A stretch of 64,000 nt of DNA from Poseidonibacter lekithochrous (GCF_018861145.1 NZ_JAHKQT010000009.1:62001-126000); one strand, 5' to 3'. Positions 33,877 through 43,518 are shown, counted from the first letter of the stretch. Translations and numbers: made by a program. Notes: generated by a model not told the origin, from the sequence alone.

Positions 33877-34911
33877 ATGGATAAAAAATATACAATACTA
33901 ATAATTGATGATAAAGTTGAAAACTTAAAGTATTTAAATGAAGTATTAAAAGAAGAAAACTATAAAATCAAAGCTACAATAGATGCCCAGTTTGCAATTA
34001 ATTCAATTTTAGAAAATCCAGTTGACTTAATTCTTTTAGATATTAAAATGCCTGTATTAAATGGTTTTGAAGTTTGTAAAATCTTAAAGCAAAATGATAA
34101 TTTAAAAGACATACCAATAATTTTTATTAGTGCTTTAGATGATGTTGATATCAAAGTTAAAGCTTTTGAAAATGGTGGGGTTGATTATATAACTAAACCT
34201 TTTGAGCAAAGAGAAGTAAAAGCTAGAATTAAAACCCAATTAGAATTAGCAGGAAGTAAAAAAACTATTGCAAACTTATATAAACAACAAGACTTTTTTT
34301 TAAAAAAGATTATTCATGAGATGAATACACCTCTTGGAATAATTACTTTAAATGTTAATAGTTTAGAATCGAATATAGGATTAAAAGATGAGTTTGAAGC
34401 TATTAAAGCTTCATGTAAATCTTTATCTTCAATTTATGAAGATATCTATTATTTAAGCAAAAAAGAAAAAAGAATATTAGCTTTAGAAGAAATTGATATG
34501 ATGCTTTATTTATCTAAAAGAGCCTCTTTTTTTGATGAATTAGCAAATGTTAAAAATATAGATATGGAATTACATTTAGAAGATAATTTCTCTATAAATA
34601 TGAATAAATATGAACTTGAAAGAGTAATTGATAACACCCTATCAAATGCAATAAAACACTCTTTTGAAAATACAATAATAAATATTTATTTAGAAAAAAA
34701 TAAAATACGAGTACAAAATAGTGGTCATGAAATAAAATCAAATGATGAAGTTTTTAAAGCTTTTCATCAAGATGATAATGAAAAAGGCTTAGGTTTAGGA
34801 TTAAGTATTATAAAAGAGATATGTGAAAAATATAAGATAATAATAAATTTACATACAGATAAAAAATATACAGAATTCTCATATGACTTTTCACAAATTT
34901 TGATAAGATAA
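33877..34911 (+). CDS. Soluble receiver-histidine kinase hybrid
   Basis: A 344-residue cytoplasmic protein. The receiver domain is at the N-terminus (about 5-122; LIIDDKVEN, Asp in LILLDIKMPVLNG, Lys in DYITKPF). A HisKA-like helix carries IIHEMNTPLGII near 148, and a short HATPase domain from about 225 has DNTLSNAIKHSF and GLGLGLSII. There is no membrane segment. Receiver-first kinases are usually intermediate members of a phosphorelay, so it may accept phosphate from the divergent hybrid kinase. It is followed 3 bases later by a response regulator. Confidence 0.9.
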   Translation: MDKKYTILIIDDKVENLKYLNEVLKEENYKIKATIDAQFAINSILENPVDLILLDIKMPVLNGFEVCKILKQNDNLKDIPIIFISALDDVDIKVKAFENGGVDYITKPFEQREVKARIKTQLELAGSKKTIANLYKQQDFFLKKIIHEMNTPLGIITLNVNSLESNIGLKDEFEAIKASCKSLSSIYEDIYYLSKKEKRILALEEIDMMLYLSKRASFFDELANVKNIDMELHLEDNFSINMNKYELERVIDNTLSNAIKHSFENTIINIYLEKNKIRVQNSGHEIKSNDEVFKAFHQDDNEKGLGLGLSIIKEICEKYKIIINLHTDKKYTEFSYDFSQILIR

Positions 34912-34914
34912 AAT

Positions 34915-35574
34915 ATGAAAGTATTTTTACTAGAAGATGATTTTTCATTAAATAAAATCATTACAAACTCACTTAAAAATAGAGGTTTCTTTGTTCATAA
35001 TTATCATGATGGATACAAAGCCGTTGAAATGATTTTAAATAACTCTTATGATCTTTTTATACTAGATTTAAATGTAATTGGTTTTGATGGTCATCAAATC
35101 TTAGAGATTATTAGAAAAAGTGATAAAGACATACCTGTTATAATTATAAGTGCTCAAATTGATATTGAAAACATCCAAAAATCCTATAATCTAGGATGTA
35201 ATGATTATATAAAAAAACCTTTTGATTTTGAAGAACTATTTTTAAGAATACAATATCACGTACAAAAACTAAAAGTTAGTGATAATTTTCTAACAAATCT
35301 TGATAACTCATTCACTTATGATTTATTAAAACAAGAGTTATATTATAAACAGCAAGCTATAGAATTAAGTATAAAAGAGAAACTTTTAATGACTCTTTTT
35401 GTTCAGAATTTAAATAATATTACATCAATTGAAATGATTCATGAATATGTTTGGGATTCAAAAGAAATGGAAGCTGTAAGCATGAGAAGTTTGATTCATA
35501 AGTTAAAGAAAAAACTCAAAAGTGGTATGATTATAAATGTTCGAGGAGAAGGTTATAAACTAATTAAACACTAG
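34915..35574 (+). CDS. OmpR-family response regulator
   Basis: A 219-residue DNA-binding regulator: receiver domain at about 1-115 (FLLEDDFSLN, phospho-Asp in LFILDLNVIGFDG, Lys in YIKKPFDFEE) and a winged-helix output domain at about 125-218 ending NVRGEGYKL. It is encoded 3 bases after the receiver-kinase hybrid with little ribosome site of its own, so the two are coupled. Targets are not evident in the window. Confidence 0.93.
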   Translation: MKVFLLEDDFSLNKIITNSLKNRGFFVHNYHDGYKAVEMILNNSYDLFILDLNVIGFDGHQILEIIRKSDKDIPVIIISAQIDIENIQKSYNLGCNDYIKKPFDFEELFLRIQYHVQKLKVSDNFLTNLDNSFTYDLLKQELYYKQQAIELSIKEKLLMTLFVQNLNNITSIEMIHEYVWDSKEMEAVSMRSLIHKLKKKLKSGMIINVRGEGYKLIKH

Positions 35575-35645
35575 GTCTTTTTTGTTTTATTAAAAATATT
35601 ATAAAAAAGAGGTATAATCACGTAATTATTACAATAGGAGACATA

Positions 35646-35891
35646 ATGTCGCAAGAAGAAGAAATCCAAATAGATGAAATTCAAGAAGAATCAACTGAAA
35701 TCATCCCAACTCCAGCTGTTGAAAAAAAAGAATGGGAAGTTGTAAAAAAGCCTAGAAAACCAAAAATCACAAAACTAAATAAAAAAAGAAAAGCTAAAAA
35801 AGAAGATAAAAAAGCTTTTGAAAAAAGAAAAGAAGCTAAGAAAAAGAAAGCTAAGAAAAAAGCTAAACTTAAAAAAAATCACAATAAATAA
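35646..35891 (+). CDS. Small lysine-rich protein with acidic head
   Basis: An 81-residue protein of unknown function. Residues 1-20 are acidic (EEEIQIDEIQEEST). A proline-containing linker with a WEVV segment follows, and residues 33-81 are almost entirely Lys/Arg/Ala with no acidic clusters, a pattern seen in ribosome-, RNA- or DNA-associated tails. TAGGAGACATA upstream is an excellent ribosome site, and TATAAT-like sequence lies about 35 bases upstream. A strong bidirectional terminator overlaps its end. The good signals argue for a real gene in spite of low complexity. Confidence 0.75.
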   Translation: MSQEEEIQIDEIQEESTEIIPTPAVEKKEWEVVKKPRKPKITKLNKKRKAKKEDKKAFEKRKEAKKKKAKKKAKLKKNHNK

Positions 35892-35914
35892 GCATTAATA
35901 ACATGCTTATTTAT
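35884..35914. terminator. Bidirectional terminator between convergent genes
   Basis: A perfect 12-bp stem (35884-35895 with 35903-35914) closes a 7-base loop. It overlaps the stop codons of both the Lys-rich gene and the radical SAM gene. The arms end in A/T runs in both directions. Confidence 0.8.
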
Positions 35915-36759
35915 AGATAATTTTCTATTACATAATTTACCTCATCAACTAACCTATTTTTATCTTTTGGTAATGTTCCAGCTAGTGCTAAAGAATTTGA
36001 AGCATGATTTGATCTAAATATCACTTTATTTATAGGATTTAAAAGCTCTAAAAAATACTTTTGCTCTTCAAGCATTTCTTTTGTACTTAAAAGTTCAAAC
36101 TCCCCATCAAAGTTTTTAATAAATCTTTCTTTTGTATGAGCTTCTAGCATTAGTTGTAAAGTTGAAAGATATGTAATTTTTATTTGATTTAAGATTTTTG
36201 CAGTTTCTTCTATATGAAGATTTGAGTATTTTTTGCCAGCAACTCCAAGTATAACGGTTACTGATATTTTCATACCTGCATCATAAGCTTTATTTAGACC
36301 TTCACACATTTTTTTGTTTGAAATTGGTTTTTGTATTCTTTTTAAAACTTCAAAAGAACCACTTTCAATTCCATAATAAATTAAAGTTAAGCCTTTTTCT
36401 TTTAATAAATATAGCTCTTCTAAACTCTTATCATGTAAATTAAAAGCAGAAGCATAAACAGACACTCTTCTTAGTTTAGAAAATTTACTATAAGCATATT
36501 CTAAAATCTTTACTAAATGATTTGTATCAAGAGCAAGAGCATCACCATCTGCTAAAAACATTTTATTAGCATCTGAATAAAAAGATGCCATTTTATCTAT
36601 ATCTAAAAAAACATCTTTTAGTGGTCTTATTATAAACTCTTTTGATTCATACATTGTACAAAAGGTGCATTTATTAAAACTGCAGCCTAATGTAGCTTGT
36701 ATAATTACAGAATTTGCTTCAGCAGGTGGTCGATATAAAGGTTGATTATATTCAATCAT
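35911..36759 (-). CDS. Radical SAM protein
   Basis: A 282-residue enzyme with the 4Fe-4S/SAM motif CSFNKCTFCTM near 26-36, then ADGDAL, the GIESGSFEVLKRI segment near 133 and VTVILGVAGK near 170, all typical of the Elp3-type radical SAM core. No extra domain is present, and the substrate cannot be inferred. It overlaps the PsiE-like gene by 4 bases (ATGA) and is therefore probably co-transcribed with it. Confidence 0.88.
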   Translation of the reverse strand: MIEYNQPLYRPPAEANSVIIQATLGCSFNKCTFCTMYESKEFIIRPLKDVFLDIDKMASFYSDANKMFLADGDALALDTNHLVKILEYAYSKFSKLRRVSVYASAFNLHDKSLEELYLLKEKGLTLIYYGIESGSFEVLKRIQKPISNKKMCEGLNKAYDAGMKISVTVILGVAGKKYSNLHIEETAKILNQIKITYLSTLQLMLEAHTKERFIKNFDGEFELLSTKEMLEEQKYFLELLNPINKVIFRSNHASNSLALAGTLPKDKNRLVDEVNYVIENYL

Positions 36760-37229
36760 TTTGTAGTAGTTAAATCTACTATATTTTCATGTATTACTTC
36801 ATCTTCAACTACTTCTTTTTCTTCTTTTTTTCCAAATAAGTATTTTTGTGAAGTTTTCACAGACAAGTATCTAACCCCTAATAAAAAAATAATAACTCCA
36901 GCTAAAACGAATAAGTTTAAATTTACAGCACTTGAAAATAGCTCATTTATAGTTGATAAATTTTCCTTATTAACTTTTACCACATTTACAATAAACTCTC
37001 TTAAAGCTAATATTATAAAAGCATCAACAAGTAATGATAAAGCAACTCTCTCTTCTCTAACATAGTTTACAACAGCTCGAACTATTTCTAAAAAGATAAT
37101 AAAATATAGCATATAGATAATAAAATCCATAAGCATATTTGTGGCAAGTGCAATTATAAAAAGAGCACTTGCTATTGATATTTCTATATACAATTTATCA
37201 TTAAAAAAGTTTAATATTGTTTTTTTCAT
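36756..37229 (-). CDS. PsiE-like membrane protein
   Basis: A 157-residue protein with about four membrane helices (about 12-32, 36-55, 67-82, 103-120). The cytoplasmic motif YVREERVALSLLVDAF followed by IILALREFIV is characteristic of the phosphate-starvation-inducible PsiE family. The C-terminus is acidic (KEEKEVVEDE). Function of PsiE is not known. It lies 12 bases after the ADP-ribosylglycohydrolase-like gene. Confidence 0.75.
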   Translation of the reverse strand: MKKTILNFFNDKLYIEISIASALFIIALATNMLMDFIIYMLYFIIFLEIVRAVVNYVREERVALSLLVDAFIILALREFIVNVVKVNKENLSTINELFSSAVNLNLFVLAGVIIFLLGVRYLSVKTSQKYLFGKKEEKEVVEDEVIHENIVDLTTTK

Positions 37230-37241
37230 ATTATCTCTATT

Positions 37242-38099
37242 TTATATTACTTTTTTAATTGCCAACCAACTTTGTGGTATTTGACTACTTGGTTGATTTG
37301 CCATAAAAATAATAGCAGCAATCATACCTCTAGCACTTGAATCTCCACCTGCTCTTGCATTACAAATTAACATATCTTTTAAGTTTGTATACTTACTTAA
37401 AAGGTGAATAATTCCAGAGAAACCTTCTGATACATCACAAGCGGGTCCAAATTCTCTTATTGCTTCAAAAGTATCATCTGTTTTACTTTCAAGCCCTTTT
37501 TGAACAAAAGCTTGTATTGTAGTATTTGATTCTTGTTTTATACTCTCAATTGCACTTATTACATCTTTTCCATCTAAGCACTCTAATAATACTTTAGCAA
37601 AAAATATCGCAGCATTTACAGCTTCTTCTGAATTATGAGTAAGTTTTACAAATTTTTCAACATTTTCCACAAACTCTTTTTTAGAATTAGAAACTAATAA
37701 TAAAGGTGCGATTCTTCCAACTATAGATAAATCACTTGAGTTTGAACCACTTGGAGTTACATTATTTTTAATATTTTCTAAAGTTTCTCTAGTCGCTCCA
37801 TCAATATATCCATCATATGATTTTATTCTTTCTTCCCAAAATTTTATATATTCATTTTCTTCAAAAGTTTCTTTATTTTGTAAAAATTCATAAAGCCAAT
37901 ATGTTTGGTCTCCATAATGAGTAAATTCTCCTGCACTTTTATCTTTATGCCATACAGATAAAGGATTATTTAATTCATTCCAATTTAAATCATTTTCTTT
38001 TAATTGTTTTTCATCATAAACCCAATGTGAACCTAAACAGTACGCATCTGTAACTAATGATGTTAATATTAATTCTTTTACTTTTTTTTCATCAAACAT
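37242..38099 (-). CDS. ADP-ribosylglycohydrolase-like protein (J1-crystallin branch)
   Basis: A 285-residue all-helical protein of the ADP-ribosylglycohydrolase superfamily. The opening TSLVTDAYCLGSHWVYD corresponds to the ADAxxxxxHWIYD form of J1-crystallin-like proteins. Near the end RAGGDSSARGM replaces the catalytic GGDTDT, so the second metal site is probably changed. Classical ADP-ribose hydrolysis is therefore doubtful. It sits between a secreted DUF4139-type protein and the PsiE-like gene with short gaps. Confidence 0.8.
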   Translation of the reverse strand: MFDEKKVKELILTSLVTDAYCLGSHWVYDEKQLKENDLNWNELNNPLSVWHKDKSAGEFTHYGDQTYWLYEFLQNKETFEENEYIKFWEERIKSYDGYIDGATRETLENIKNNVTPSGSNSSDLSIVGRIAPLLLVSNSKKEFVENVEKFVKLTHNSEEAVNAAIFFAKVLLECLDGKDVISAIESIKQESNTTIQAFVQKGLESKTDDTFEAIREFGPACDVSEGFSGIIHLLSKYTNLKDMLICNARAGGDSSARGMIAAIIFMANQPSSQIPQSWLAIKKVI

Positions 38100-38111
38100 A
38101 TATAAATCCTT

Positions 38112-39578
38112 TTATTTTTTATAAGGTTTTTCAATTGTATACCCAAAATCAAATGAAAATTTTTCATTTGGTTTTAATTTAATATCATAGCTAATTTTTC
38201 CATTATCTTCTTTCTTTGTATATTTAACTTTTGAAATTAATTTTACTTTTATATCTTCATGCTTACTAATAGGTAATCTTTCAACTAAAGTTATATTTTT
38301 TTCTTCTTTACTATTATTTATGATTGTGTATTTCCATAATTTTTCAGTTTTTAATTTAGACATTGAAAAGAATGGTTTTTCTTTCATATCTTTAATTAAA
38401 TCTTTTTTAACATCAATAAAACTATCAATACCTAAATAAAGTGAAGTTTCCTTATCTTTTCTAATCTCGCCTATATATGATCGTCCTATATATGTACCAT
38501 CTAGATAAAGCTTAGTATTTTGAGTACTATATAATTTATCACTTTTAAAATCAACTTTATAGAAAGCATTTGAACTTGAATAACCATCAATTTCAATTTG
38601 ATTATTTGCTTTATACTTATCATTTGAGAAAATAACTGCATTTTTAACACCACTTAATAAATTAATGTGTGAAGCTTTAAAAAATGCTTTTGTCGTAGTC
38701 TCATTATATGAAAAAGCTGGAGCTGTTGCTGATGATTTCATCATTTTTTTTGGTGCCATTTCCATAGCAATTGCATCTGCTTGTGCATATGTATTTGAAA
38801 CAACTTTTGGTTTTATGATATCTAAATATTTAGCTCTAAATATTTGTGGATTTACTGCATTTGAATAATTATATGTATACATATTTATATCAATATTTTT
38901 AAAATCATATCCTGAATTTTGTGTAATAAAAGATTTATTTTTTATCTCTACATTTTTATCTTTTGAATTTGCATTTATTTCATAAAAACTACTTTTTGAT
39001 ACATTAAAAGTAGGATATGAAACTGTTAAATTTGAACCATTTTTACAAGTGGCATTGTAATTTAACTTTGAGTATACATTTGAATTTTTTTTGTTTGTTA
39101 ATTCATTTAATTCTTGATTATATTTTGTTAATTCAAGTTGTAATTTATAGATTAAATTGTGATTTCTTTCAATCTCTTTTTGTGTATAAGAAGATACTTC
39201 TTTAATATTTTTTAAATTTACTGCATCTTTTTCAAACTTTATTGAACTTAAATTTTGTATTATATTTTTTATACTTGTTATTTCATTAGTTTTAAACGCT
39301 ATATTTTGTTTATATTCTTTTATTCTTGATGATAAGGCATCATTTGAATAATTATTTGAAATAACAGATATATTATCTATTTTACAATCTACTGTATTTA
39401 AAAACCTTATATCTTCAAAGTTAACTTTTCCTATTAAATCTACACTGTTTTTTTCAGTATCTAAGTATTGATTAATAAAAGTTCTATTTTTATAAATATC
39501 TAAACTTTTTACATCAATATTTGCATATGCACCTGTACTTAATAACGATACTATTAATAAACTATTTATTTTTTTCAT
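38112..39578 (-). CDS. Secreted DUF4139-domain protein
   Basis: A 488-residue exported protein with a signal peptide (MKKINSLLIVSLLSTGAYA). The N-terminal part is beta-rich with repeated V/F/I strands. A coiled-coil segment lies at about 85-165. From about 195 to the end is the DUF4139-type beta domain, with LYLDGTYIGRSYIGEI near 357 and LWKYTIINNSKEEKNI near 413. A conserved-looking MAPKKMMKS segment is near 275. Related proteins are annotated as mucoidy inhibitor A-like, without a known mechanism. It lies 6 bases after the DnaJ-domain gene. Confidence 0.75.
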   Translation of the reverse strand: MKKINSLLIVSLLSTGAYANIDVKSLDIYKNRTFINQYLDTEKNSVDLIGKVNFEDIRFLNTVDCKIDNISVISNNYSNDALSSRIKEYKQNIAFKTNEITSIKNIIQNLSSIKFEKDAVNLKNIKEVSSYTQKEIERNHNLIYKLQLELTKYNQELNELTNKKNSNVYSKLNYNATCKNGSNLTVSYPTFNVSKSSFYEINANSKDKNVEIKNKSFITQNSGYDFKNIDINMYTYNYSNAVNPQIFRAKYLDIIKPKVVSNTYAQADAIAMEMAPKKMMKSSATAPAFSYNETTTKAFFKASHINLLSGVKNAVIFSNDKYKANNQIEIDGYSSSNAFYKVDFKSDKLYSTQNTKLYLDGTYIGRSYIGEIRKDKETSLYLGIDSFIDVKKDLIKDMKEKPFFSMSKLKTEKLWKYTIINNSKEEKNITLVERLPISKHEDIKVKLISKVKYTKKEDNGKISYDIKLKPNEKFSFDFGYTIEKPYKK

Positions 39579-39584
39579 AACCTT

Positions 39585-39851
39585 CTACCTATTCCAATTT
39601 TTGTAATTTGTAAATGATGGAAACTGTTTAATAAACTCTTCTTTATCAAATGAAAAACAATAAGAATCCATATATTTACATAATAAGTCATAGGCTTCTT
39701 TTACTTCTAAAAACTTTTCAGCACTACCTTCTGGCATATCAGGATGGTATCTTTTTGATAGTTTTAAATACTTTTCTTTTACATCTTTTTTTGATAAACG
39801 AGATAATATCCCTAAGGTATCAACAGCTTTTTCAAATTCTTCATAATCCAT
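39585..39851 (-). CDS. Short J-domain protein
   Basis: An 88-residue protein that is nearly all J-domain: LGILSRLSKKDVKEKYLKLSKRYHPDMPEG carries the HPD tripeptide (about 36-38) needed to stimulate DnaK, followed by KFLEVKEAYDLL. There are no Gly/Phe or zinc domains. It would act as a DnaK co-chaperone with a narrow client range. AGGAAATATTAT precedes the ATG. Confidence 0.85.
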   Translation of the reverse strand: MDYEEFEKAVDTLGILSRLSKKDVKEKYLKLSKRYHPDMPEGSAEKFLEVKEAYDLLCKYMDSYCFSFDKEEFIKQFPSFTNYKNWNR

Positions 39852-39880
39852 ATAATATTTCCTATTATGATATTTTTATG

Positions 39881-39926
39881 AATAACATTCTACTATATTT
39901 TATTTAAACGAATATAGTATGTTATT
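39881..39926. repeat. Inverted repeat with bulge between divergent genes
   Basis: AATAACATTCTACTATATT (39881-39899) pairs with AATATAGTATGTTATT (39911-39926), except for three extra bases (TTC) in the left arm. It is centred between the J-domain gene and the DsbA-like gene and could be an operator or a fold in the leader RNA. Confidence 0.4.
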
Positions 39927-39977
39927 ATTGTGCAATTATTGTAAAATAAAATTTAACATTTATATTAAGGAATTTTA

Positions 39978-40601
39978 ATGATTTATACACTTTATCATGT
40001 ACATGACCCTATGTGTTCTTGGTGTTATGCTTTTAAACCTACACTTGATGAGCTTAGAAAAAATTTAAAAGATAATATCAAATTAGTTCACGTTATTGGA
40101 GGTCTTGCTAAGCATTCAAATGAAGATATGCCACAAGAACAACAAAAAATGATTAGTAATATTTGGCATGAAATAGAAGAAAAAGTTGGAACAAAATTCA
40201 ATCATGATTTTTGGAAGAAATGTAAACCAAGACGATCAACTTATCTTTCATGCCAAGCTACAATGCTTGCACGTTATGAAAATAAAGAAGATGCAATGAT
40301 TGAAGCTATTCAAGAAGCTTATTATCTAAAAACAATGAATCCAAGTGATTCTTCAACATTAGTTCATCTTGCAAAACAAATAGGAATGGATGAAGTTAAA
40401 TTTGAAAAAGACTTACATTCACAAAAAATTGAAGAAGATTTACATAATGAGTTAAATTTCAGACGTTCTCTTCATGTTAGAGGGTTTCCATCTTTAGTAT
40501 TAAAATATAAGAAAGAGACTTATCCAATAAATATAAAATTTGGAAACCATAAAGATATGCTTGCTCAAATTGAAGATATGATTGAAAATACTTATTTTTA
40601 A
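39978..40601 (+). CDS. DsbA-like thiol oxidoreductase (FrnE-type), cytoplasmic
   Basis: A 207-residue thioredoxin-fold protein with active site CSWC in HDPMCSWCYAFKP (about 10-22), a helical insertion with ARYENKEDAMIEAIQEAYY, and the cis-proline region RGFPSLVLK near 172. No signal peptide is present, so it should act in the cytoplasm, like FrnE-type proteins. AAGGAATTTTA precedes the ATG. A bidirectional terminator follows at once. Confidence 0.87.
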   Translation: MIYTLYHVHDPMCSWCYAFKPTLDELRKNLKDNIKLVHVIGGLAKHSNEDMPQEQQKMISNIWHEIEEKVGTKFNHDFWKKCKPRRSTYLSCQATMLARYENKEDAMIEAIQEAYYLKTMNPSDSSTLVHLAKQIGMDEVKFEKDLHSQKIEEDLHNELNFRRSLHVRGFPSLVLKYKKETYPINIKFGNHKDMLAQIEDMIENTYF

Positions 40602-40605
40602 AAAG

Positions 40606-40636
40606 AAAAGGAAAAGATAAAATATCTTTTCCTTTT
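40606..40636. terminator. Bidirectional terminator between the DsbA-like gene and lldP
   Basis: A perfect 14-bp stem (40606-40619 with 40623-40636) has a 3-base loop, and purine-rich and T-rich arms give T-tracts on both strands. It fills the 44-base convergent gap. Confidence 0.85.
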
Positions 40637-40645
40637 AATTCTTGA

Positions 40646-42337
40646 CTATTTCATTAATGGATCAATTAATCCTATTCCATACATACCAATTAAACCTATA
40701 ATTCCAGCAAGTAAACAATAATAAATAGTTGGGATTATTGTTCTTCTTAAAGTTTCACCCTCTTGATCAAGTAATCCAACAGTAGCAGAGGCTGCAACAA
40801 CATTATGAATTGCAATCATATTACCAGCTGCTGCTCCAACTGCTTGAAGAGCTACCATAAAAGCAGTTGAAACACCTAAAGCATCAGCTACACCAAACTG
40901 ATACTGAGATAACATCATATTTGAAACTGTATTACTTCCTGCAATAAAAGCACCCAATGCTCCAATTAGTGGTGCAAATAATGGATATATATCACCAACA
41001 GAACTTGCAACAAAATTTGCCATGGCTACTGGCATTGAGTCAAATCCTGATTCATTAACTCCTGAGTTAATTAAAATTCTAACTAGTGGAATAGTAAAAA
41101 TCAATACAAAACCAGCTCCAAGCATTACTTTTGAAGATTCACCAACAGCTGCACCAATTTCTTTTAATTTCATACCATGTAAGAAATAAGTAATTAAAAC
41201 AACAAATACTAATATTCCACCTGGTAAATATAATGGAGAAATAGAATAACCTAAACCTTCACCTAAAATATCTTTAAATGGAATAACAAAAGAATTAACA
41301 AAAGCTTTTGCTTCAGCAGATACTCTTGTTAATACTAAAATAGCTGCAACTAATACATAAGGAATCCAAGCTTTTGTTAAAGACATTGGTATTTTAGCAC
41401 TCATATCTTCTAATTTAAACTCAAATTTTGAAACCCATGAAACTGGCCATTTTTCTTTTGGAGCAAAATCCCAAGTATTTTTAGGAATTAAGAAACCTTT
41501 TTTTGCAGCAAAAGTTACAATAGGAAGACCTACAAGTGCACCAATTAATGATGGAAATTCTGCACCTAAATAAACACCTGTTAAGGCATAAGGAATTGTA
41601 AAAGCAATACCTGCAAAAACTGCAAATGGTAAAATTGATAAACCTTCACTCCATGATTTATTTTCACCAAAGAATCTTGTTAACATTACAACCATAAATA
41701 AAGGAATAAAAGTACCAACAATAGCATGAGTAATTGCAACTTGGGATGTAATAATTTGTAAGTAAGCATCCCAAGAAGAACCCATAGTTTGTAAAGTTGC
41801 TCCAATTCCATCTGAATCTAAACCTTTATTAACGCCTATTAAAATAGGAGTACCAACTGCACCAAAAGATACAGGAGTACTTTGAATCATCATACCAACC
41901 ATAACAGCTGCCATTGCAGGAAAACCAATAGCTACAAGTAAAGGAGCTGCAATTGCTGCTGGTGTTCCAAATCCTGAAGCACCTTCTATAAATGAACCAA
42001 ATAACCAAGCAATAATAATTACTTGTACTCTTCTATCTGCACTAATATTATTAAATCCTTGTCTAATTACTGCAATTGCACCTGAATGTTTTAATGTATT
42101 TAAAAGCAAAATTGCTCCAAATATAATCCACAGAACTGCAACTGTAATAAGTAGACCTTGTATTGATGAAGCCAATACTCTATTAAAAGAAACTTCCCAT
42201 ACTACAAAAGCAACAGCTACTGTAGCAATGTAAACTAAAGGCATTGCCTTTTTTGCAGAAACTCGAAGTCCTACTAGTAATATACCTGCTAATATAATTG
42301 GTAATGAAGCAAAAAAAGCTTGTAAACCTATATCCAT
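40646..42337 (-). CDS. lldP: L-lactate permease LldP
   Basis: A 563-residue inner-membrane transporter with about 13-14 hydrophobic segments, proton-coupled lactate/glycolate uptake in characterised relatives. Family markers include [22 protein letters not shown] near 110-135, [13 protein letters not shown] near 155 and [14 protein letters not shown] near 465-480. AAGGAGAATCTA precedes the ATG. The gene is monocistronic, with no lactate dehydrogenase next to it. Its upstream region carries TAGCATT twice (42410 and 42421), of unknown meaning. Confidence 0.95.
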   Translation of the reverse strand: MDIGLQAFFASLPIILAGILLVGLRVSAKKAMPLVYIATVAVAFVVWEVSFNRVLASSIQGLLITVAVLWIIFGAILLLNTLKHSGAIAVIRQGFNNISADRRVQVIIIAWLFGSFIEGASGFGTPAAIAAPLLVAIGFPAMAAVMVGMMIQSTPVSFGAVGTPILIGVNKGLDSDGIGATLQTMGSSWDAYLQIITSQVAITHAIVGTFIPLFMVVMLTRFFGENKSWSEGLSILPFAVFAGIAFTIPYALTGVYLGAEFPSLIGALVGLPIVTFAAKKGFLIPKNTWDFAPKEKWPVSWVSKFEFKLEDMSAKIPMSLTKAWIPYVLVAAILVLTRVSAEAKAFVNSFVIPFKDILGEGLGYSISPLYLPGGILVFVVLITYFLHGMKLKEIGAAVGESSKVMLGAGFVLIFTIPLVRILINSGVNESGFDSMPVAMANFVASSVGDIYPLFAPLIGALGAFIAGSNTVSNMMLSQYQFGVADALGVSTAFMVALQAVGAAAGNMIAIHNVVAASATVGLLDQEGETLRRTIIPTIYYCLLAGIIGLIGMYGIGLIDPLMK

Positions 42338-42532
42338 TAGATTCTCCTTGATTTTATTTCAAAGCGAAGAATAATCCTAAGATATGATATTTTTATGATA
42401 AAAACTAAATAGCATTAAAATAGCATTTATTTACATTTCAAATGATTACTTTTGTAACATAGACATGTTTAATTTAATTCTAGAGTAAACAATACTATAA
42501 TACTTACTATTTTTTTAAAGGACTTATTTTAT

Positions 42533-43003
42533 ATGCCAAATTATACAATTATATATATTTTTAACAGAATTATTCGTGTAGCAATTTTATTTTTTATTTT
42601 ATACTTAATTTTTACAAACTTTGGAACTTTCCTAATGATCATAGGAGTGTTATTAATACTTGGATTTATGTTTATTTATAATCTAAAAAAGAAGATGAAA
42701 ACAAGTGGTTTTAATTTTCAATTTAAACAAGGTGCAAATTTTAACCCAAATGACTTTGCTAACTTTAACAATGCAAATTTTAATAACTCAAATTTCAATG
42801 GTTTTTCAAATGCTCCAAGAGTGGATGAAGTTCAAAAAGCTAAAGAGTTCTTTGGATTAACAGGAAGCCCAACAAAAGAAGAGATTAAAAAAAGATACAA
42901 AGAATTAGCTAGAAAATATCATCCAGATATAAACGACCATGATGACACTATGATGAAAGATTTAAATCATTATAAAGATGTTTTAATGAGTACTGTTGAA
43001 TAA
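42533..43003 (+). CDS. Membrane-anchored J-domain protein (DjlA/TerB-like end)
   Basis: A 156-residue protein. Residues 9-50 form one or two membrane helices. An Asn/Phe-rich linker (FNPNDFANFNNANFNNSNFN) covers about 70-95. The C-terminal 55 residues are a J-domain with KYHPDINDH (HPD near 137). The linker is low complexity and may be flexible. AAAGGACTTATTTTAT precedes the start. It is followed 3 bases later by a SprT-like metallopeptidase gene, suggesting joint function in protein quality control. Confidence 0.85.
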   Translation: MPNYTIIYIFNRIIRVAILFFILYLIFTNFGTFLMIIGVLLILGFMFIYNLKKKMKTSGFNFQFKQGANFNPNDFANFNNANFNNSNFNGFSNAPRVDEVQKAKEFFGLTGSPTKEEIKKRYKELARKYHPDINDHDDTMMKDLNHYKDVLMSTVE

Positions 43004-43006
43004 CTA

Positions 43007-43507
43007 ATGTTTATTCAACAGCTTAGAAATTTTTTCTTAGTAGTTGTTATTTTTGCTTCTATTTTACTTTCATACCTTTGGTATGACGATTACTCTTTTG
43101 CTTCAAATCCTCTATCAAAAAACATACAAGTAAAAATATATAAAAAGCATCAAGAATTACAATACTTAACATCAAAATATTTTAAAATTAAAAGAGTTTT
43201 TCCTATTATAGTCTCAGATGAATTACCTTCTAGTAGATTTGGAATGGCAGTTTTTTCAAAAGATTCTAAAATAACAATTTATTTAAATAAAAAAAGATTC
43301 AAAGAAAATGAAGATTATATGATAAATGATGTAATGCCTCACGAATATGCACATGCAATTATGTTTGAAATAAGAGATTTTTCTGATGAAAATAAAGGTC
43401 ATTCAAAAAAATGGCAAAATATTTGCAAAAAACTTAATGGATTAAGATGTGATAGATTTGTTAATCATCAAGATATTTTGATTGAAAAAACAAATCTATT
43501 TAAGTAA
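43007..43507 (+). CDS. SprT-like zinc metallopeptidase with membrane anchor
   Basis: A 166-residue protein with an N-terminal hydrophobic segment (about 8-25). The zinc motif HEYAH is at about 112-116 in DVMPHEYAHAIMFE, followed by GHSKKWQNICKKL, the third-ligand region of SprT-like proteases. The fold fits a small SprT-type peptidase facing the periplasm or membrane surface. It is coupled with the J-domain gene in front and ends at a bidirectional terminator. Confidence 0.8.
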   Translation: MFIQQLRNFFLVVVIFASILLSYLWYDDYSFASNPLSKNIQVKIYKKHQELQYLTSKYFKIKRVFPIIVSDELPSSRFGMAVFSKDSKITIYLNKKRFKENEDYMINDVMPHEYAHAIMFEIRDFSDENKGHSKKWQNICKKLNGLRCDRFVNHQDILIEKTNLFK

Positions 43508-43518
43508 AAAATATTAAA

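Noticed and set aside
31514-35574. The histidine kinase cluster as the missing HoxJ/HoxA partner of the sensor hydrogenase.
   Set aside because: The kinase has membrane helices and a periplasmic sensor, and the regulator is OmpR-type, unlike the soluble PAS kinase and NtrC-type regulator of known H2 sensing; adjacency alone is not enough.
36742-37065. A 107-residue plus-strand frame rich in Thr/Ser/Phe.
   Set aside because: It is the antisense of the PsiE-like gene, which has motifs, membrane helices and operon context.
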